Positions 7,054 through 8,988 of a stretch of DNA of 8,988 bases are shown piece after piece. The translations under genes were made by a program, and so were the position numbers. The notes beneath the pieces were generated by a model. That model was not told where the DNA came from. It saw nothing but the letters and a program-made list of their open reading frames with translations, and did no database searches. This stretch comes from Clostridia bacterium. Its GTDB lineage: Bacteria > Bacillota > Clostridia > Clostridiales > Clostridiaceae. The stretch spans positions 1-8,988 of the forward strand of contig RZYZ01000081.1 of assembly GCA_009930125.1 (NCBI GenBank), written 5' to 3'. Numbering within the stretch: position 1 is the stretch's first letter; each line of letters begins with the position of its first letter.

Positions 7054-7090
7054 ATAATCCGGAGAATGATATCACTCATCTCCGGATTAT
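7054..7090 (-). terminator. Stem-loop downstream of nagB
   Basis: A perfect 12-bp stem ATAATCCGGAGA (7054-7065) / TCTCCGGATTAT (7079-7090) with a 13-nt loop sits 29 bases after the nagB stop. On the minus strand the stem runs into ATTATTCTGCTT, a weak T-tract. Confidence 0.7.
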
Positions 7091-7119
7091 ATACCTGCTT
7101 ATTCTTAATTCACTATGGA

Positions 7120-7845
7120 CTACAGCATACCTGCTGCTGCTTTGTCCAGCACAACCGTCACATCAGGATGCAGCTTGAGAAGCGTTGCAGGAATCTTTGT
7201 GGTGATCACATCATCCACAAGGCTCTTCACAGCCCATGCTTTGTTTTCTCCAGATGCGATGAGAATGATCTTCTTCGCTTTCAGGATTGGTCCTACACCC
7301 ATGGTCACAGCTCTGGTTGGCACATCCTTCTCTGATGCGAAGAATCTCGCATTTGCCTTGATGGTCTCTTCCGTCAGCTCTGCCACGTGGGTATTCAGCT
7401 TCAGCTCATCCGCTGGCTCGTTGAAACCGATATGGCCATTGGGTCCTATGCCTAGAACTTGAACATCGATTCCACCCATGGATTCGATGAGTTCATCATA
7501 TTTCTTTGCCCCTTCTGTCAGATCCTCCGCTGTTCCGTCAGGCACATAGGTATTCTTCTTGTCCATGTTGACATGATCAAAGAGATTGATGTCCATGAAA
7601 TAACGATAACTCTGGTCATGACTTCCATCAAGGCCCACGTACTCATCCAGGTTGATGCTCTTTGCCTTGGAAAAATCAAGGCTGCCCTCTTCATAGAGCT
7701 TTATGAGCTCCTTGTACATACCTACAGGACTGGACCCAGTTGCAAGTCCCAGAACAGCATCTTCCTTCTCACTGATGACTTTCGCCAGAAGCTCCGCACT
7801 GTATGCACTGACTTCATCATAGGAATCAAACACTTTAAAATTCAT
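7120..7845 (-). CDS. nagB: Glucosamine-6-phosphate deaminase NagB
   Basis: NagB converts glucosamine-6-phosphate to fructose-6-phosphate and ammonia in the cytoplasm, the entry step of amino sugars into glycolysis. The 241-residue protein has the phosphate-binding loop LATGSSPVGMY (34-44), NLDEYVGL (65-72, D67 matching catalytic D72 of E. coli NagB), GIGPNGHIGFNEP (132-144, H138 and E143 matching H143 and E148), ASGENKA (197-203) and a conserved C-terminus. N136 replaces D141 of E. coli, as I expect for Bacillota forms. It is about 25 residues shorter than the allosteric E. coli enzyme, which suggests the non-allosteric type. The ATG start has GAGG seven bases upstream (7853-7856). It has its own promoter just past the mtlD remnant and no nagA partner in the window. 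Whether the former mannitol operon once read into it is unknown. Confidence 0.97.
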   Translation of the reverse strand: MNFKVFDSYDEVSAYSAELLAKVISEKEDAVLGLATGSSPVGMYKELIKLYEEGSLDFSKAKSINLDEYVGLDGSHDQSYRYFMDINLFDHVNMDKKNTYVPDGTAEDLTEGAKKYDELIESMGGIDVQVLGIGPNGHIGFNEPADELKLNTHVAELTEETIKANARFFASEKDVPTRAVTMGVGPILKAKKIILIASGENKAWAVKSLVDDVITTKIPATLLKLHPDVTVVLDKAAAGML

Positions 7846-7886
7846 CTCATTACCTCACTTCATGTTATTCTTTTGTCTTCTCTTCC

Positions 7887-7915
7887 ATTCTAACACGTTC
7901 CTGAGATAAAGTTAA
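7887..7915 (-). promoter_or_regulatory. Sigma-A-type promoter of nagB
   Basis: On the minus strand -35 TTAACT (7910-7915, 4 of 6 consensus) and -10 TAGAAT (7887-7892, 5 of 6) are separated by exactly 17 bp. Transcription would start near 7880, about 35 nt before the nagB ATG. The -35 begins only six bases past the stop codon of the mtlD remnant. Confidence 0.7.
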
Positions 7916-7921
7916 CGCTAT

Positions 7922-8068
7922 TTAATCCAGCTGAAGGTGATTGTACTCTTTGAGTACAAGGTCTGTCAGCTCCGAATCCAGAGGCAGCTCAGCATATTCC
8001 AGAAGTGCAGCCTTGAGTCCATACTTGTCGATGTAGTGATTCAGCTTGACGCTTTCAAGGTCTTCCTC
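7922..8068 (-). pseudogene. mtlD: 3' remnant of mannitol-1-phosphate 5-dehydrogenase
   Basis: Read in its own frame, this 48-codon piece gives EEDLESVKLNHYIDKYGLKA, then ALLEYAELPLDSELTDLVLKEYNHL, ending in TAA at 7922-7924. The pattern 'K..I...G..AAL.E...L..DSE......EY' matches my recollection of the C-terminal end of MtlD, the enzyme that oxidises mannitol-1-phosphate to fructose-6-phosphate. About 330 upstream residues are gone and it has no start or ribosome binding site. It directly continues the mtlA 5' stump in another frame. The presence of mtlA next to it makes the mtlD identity more likely, but the fragment is short and low in hallmark residues. A perfect 8-bp hairpin (7941-7959) lies inside the coding part and is probably incidental. 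Confidence 0.6.
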
Positions 8069-8169
8069 AGTCCCCAGGCAATGAATGCACCGATATTCGG
8101 CATGACCATACCGCTTAGGTATGCACCAAACTTCTGAATACCAGCTTTTGTTCCAGATTTCTTTTCCAT
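8041..8169 (-). pseudogene. mtlA: 5' remnant of mannitol PTS transporter subunit IICB, fused out of frame
   Basis: A strong ribosome binding site (GGAGG, 8176-8180, 6 nt spacing) precedes an ATG whose first 34 residues are typical MtlA: MEKKSGTKAGIQKFG, then LSGMVMPNIGAFIAWGL. Full MtlA has about 470 residues or more, and the next ones expected after AWGL would continue the first membrane segment. Instead the frame reads eight unrelated residues (RKTLKASS) and stops at 8041-8043. The change occurs at about 8068, where the mtlD-like frame begins. The transporter is therefore lost, and with it probably mtlR and mtlF if the usual Bacillota operon order held. A 42-residue peptide with half a membrane segment may still be translated because the initiation signals are intact. 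Confidence 0.85.
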
Positions 8170-8180
8170 TTTAATCCTCC

Positions 8181-8363
8181 ATTCTTGATAAGTTCAATAA
8201 TTCCCGATAAAGTTACAAATCCGATGATCAGTCAGTAGAGGTAACCAGTTGAGCCGCGCCGACACGTTTTTTCGCATCCGGATGCAAATGTCGTGAAAGA
8301 TAACGTTATATTTGTTTATATTTATATATTATTACGTTTTCATTTAATAAACAATCAAAACAT
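8181..8363 (-). promoter_or_regulatory. Orphan regulatory region of the former mannitol operon
   Basis: This upstream region holds a perfect 12-nt palindrome GCATCCGGATGC (8274-8285), itself flanked by CGACA/TGTCG arms (8258-8297 area). It also has an ATAACGTTAT palindrome (8300-8309). A cre-like TGAAAACGTAATAA (minus strand, 8329-8342) fits 9 of 11 fixed positions of the CcpA consensus. Catabolite control of mannitol operons is well known in Bacillota; the role of the GC-rich palindrome is not known. I could not place a convincing -35/-10 pair in the AT-rich part. Confidence 0.45.
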
Positions 8364-8402
8364 AAATCCCTTTTGTCACATCTCATATGACAAAAGGGAT
8401 TT
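8364..8402 (-). terminator. Terminator after the EamA-type transporter gene
   Basis: A perfect 15-bp stem (8364-8378 with 8388-8402) and 9-nt loop lie 46 bases past the transporter stop. On the minus strand the stem ends in GGGATTT and runs into ATGTTTTG, a usable T-rich tail. It separates the transporter from the mannitol remnant. Confidence 0.75.
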
Positions 8403-8448
8403 TACATTCTTTGCAATATACAAATAAGGCTTACTGACTGAGCTGAAA

Positions 8449-8988
8449 TCAGATTGCGTCTTTCTCAAGAACTTTGGCCACTACCACCTCTTCCTCTTTC
8501 TGAGGCAGCACAATGGCCAGGAAGATGACAAGGGCACCGAAGATCATTCTGACGGTGACCGCTTCATCAAGAATCAGGATGGAGAACACCATGGCAAAAA
8601 GAGACTCTGTGGACATGATCACCGCTGCTCTTGCCGGCTTTGTATACTTCTGCGAAATGGTCATGACCAGGAAGCAGATGGTGGTGCTGAAAATGCCCAG
8701 GTATAAAACCGCCAGATATCCTCTGGGGTCCTGTCCCAGAAGAGAATCTCCTCTTACGGTCACTGCCGCCATGGACAGCACAAAGGCTGTGACCATCTGA
8801 ACCATGGTCAGGGTCAGGGCATCCTCCTCTTCCATGAATTCCCCTGTATAGAAGATGTGGAGAGCAAAGGCGAAGGCGCAGAGAAAACTCAGAAAATCTC
8901 CGATGTTGACTCCACCGGACCACTGGAAGGAAATCAGTCCTACTCCAGTCATGGCCACTGCCGCCCGGATGATGTCCATTCTCACCAG
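8449..8988 (-). CDS. EamA/DMT-superfamily transporter, C-terminal half (partial at window edge)
   Basis: The visible 179 residues form the end of a drug/metabolite transporter: a multi-pass membrane protein exporting or importing a small metabolite that cannot be named. About five hydrophobic segments are seen, including IGDFLSFLCAFAFALHIFY, LTMVQMVTAFVLSMAAV, a YLAVLYLGIFSTTICFLVM segment and the family-typical PARAAVIMSTESLFAMVFS followed by ILDEAVT. These correspond to the second EamA repeat. The frame stays open to the last base of the window (…LVRMDIIRAA), so the start and first EamA repeat lie beyond it. The GTG at 8983-8985 is not a real start because the sequence upstream continues in frame. 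The charged tail KEEEVVVAKVLEKDA should be cytoplasmic. A terminator follows the TGA stop. Confidence 0.9.
   Translation of the reverse strand: MVRMDIIRAAVAMTGVGLISFQWSGGVNIGDFLSFLCAFAFALHIFYTGEFMEEEDALTLTMVQMVTAFVLSMAAVTVRGDSLLGQDPRGYLAVLYLGIFSTTICFLVMTISQKYTKPARAAVIMSTESLFAMVFSILILDEAVTVRMIFGALVIFLAIVLPQKEEEVVVAKVLEKDAI

Noticed and set aside
7459..7893. Plus-strand 144-codon frame over nagB
   Set aside because: It is an antisense shadow of the conserved nagB gene.
7941..7959. 8-bp perfect hairpin as a terminator
   Set aside because: It lies inside the mtlD remnant coding sequence and has no T-run on either side.

Overview
The window reads as chromosomal DNA of a Gram-positive, Clostridia-like member of the Bacillota. 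The evidence is strong GGAGG ribosome binding sites, a TTG start behind a perfect one, AT-rich intergenic DNA with sigma-A-type promoters, a surface protein with a sortase-type C-terminus, the short NagB form typical of Bacillota, and mannitol PTS remnants. The genus cannot be named from this alone.

Layout. 1-1251 (+) is a lactate/malate-dehydrogenase-like oxidoreductase with an extra N-terminal helical region. 1316-1879 (-) is the 3' part of a creatininase-family gene. It meets, head to head, an AraC-family regulator that has lost its N-terminal half (1875-2351, +). 2433-5822 (-) is a large secreted nucleotidase built from two near-duplicate 5'-nucleotidase modules, with a PE-rich linker and an LPAAG wall-sorting signal. 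Divergent from it is a PHP-domain phosphoesterase (6094-6915, +). 7120-7845 (-) is nagB, with its own promoter. 7922-8169 (-) is a collapsed mannitol operon: the first 34 codons of mtlA are joined out of frame to the last 48 codons of what looks like mtlD. 8449-8988 (-) is the C-terminal half of an EamA-type transporter that runs off the window.

Functional themes are phosphate-ester and nucleotide scavenging (surface nucleotidase, cytoplasmic PHP enzyme) and amino-sugar use (nagB). The most unusual point is that two independent deletion scars lie within 9 kb, at about 1875-1880 and about 8068. Each leaves recognisable stumps of two genes, suggesting ongoing gene loss (or, less excitingly, assembly joins). 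I found no new defence or mobile system, no CRISPR array and no RNA gene. The other loose ends are a 10-mer, GTTTACATAA, present three times in intergenic DNA, and an LDH-like enzyme with altered active-site positions.
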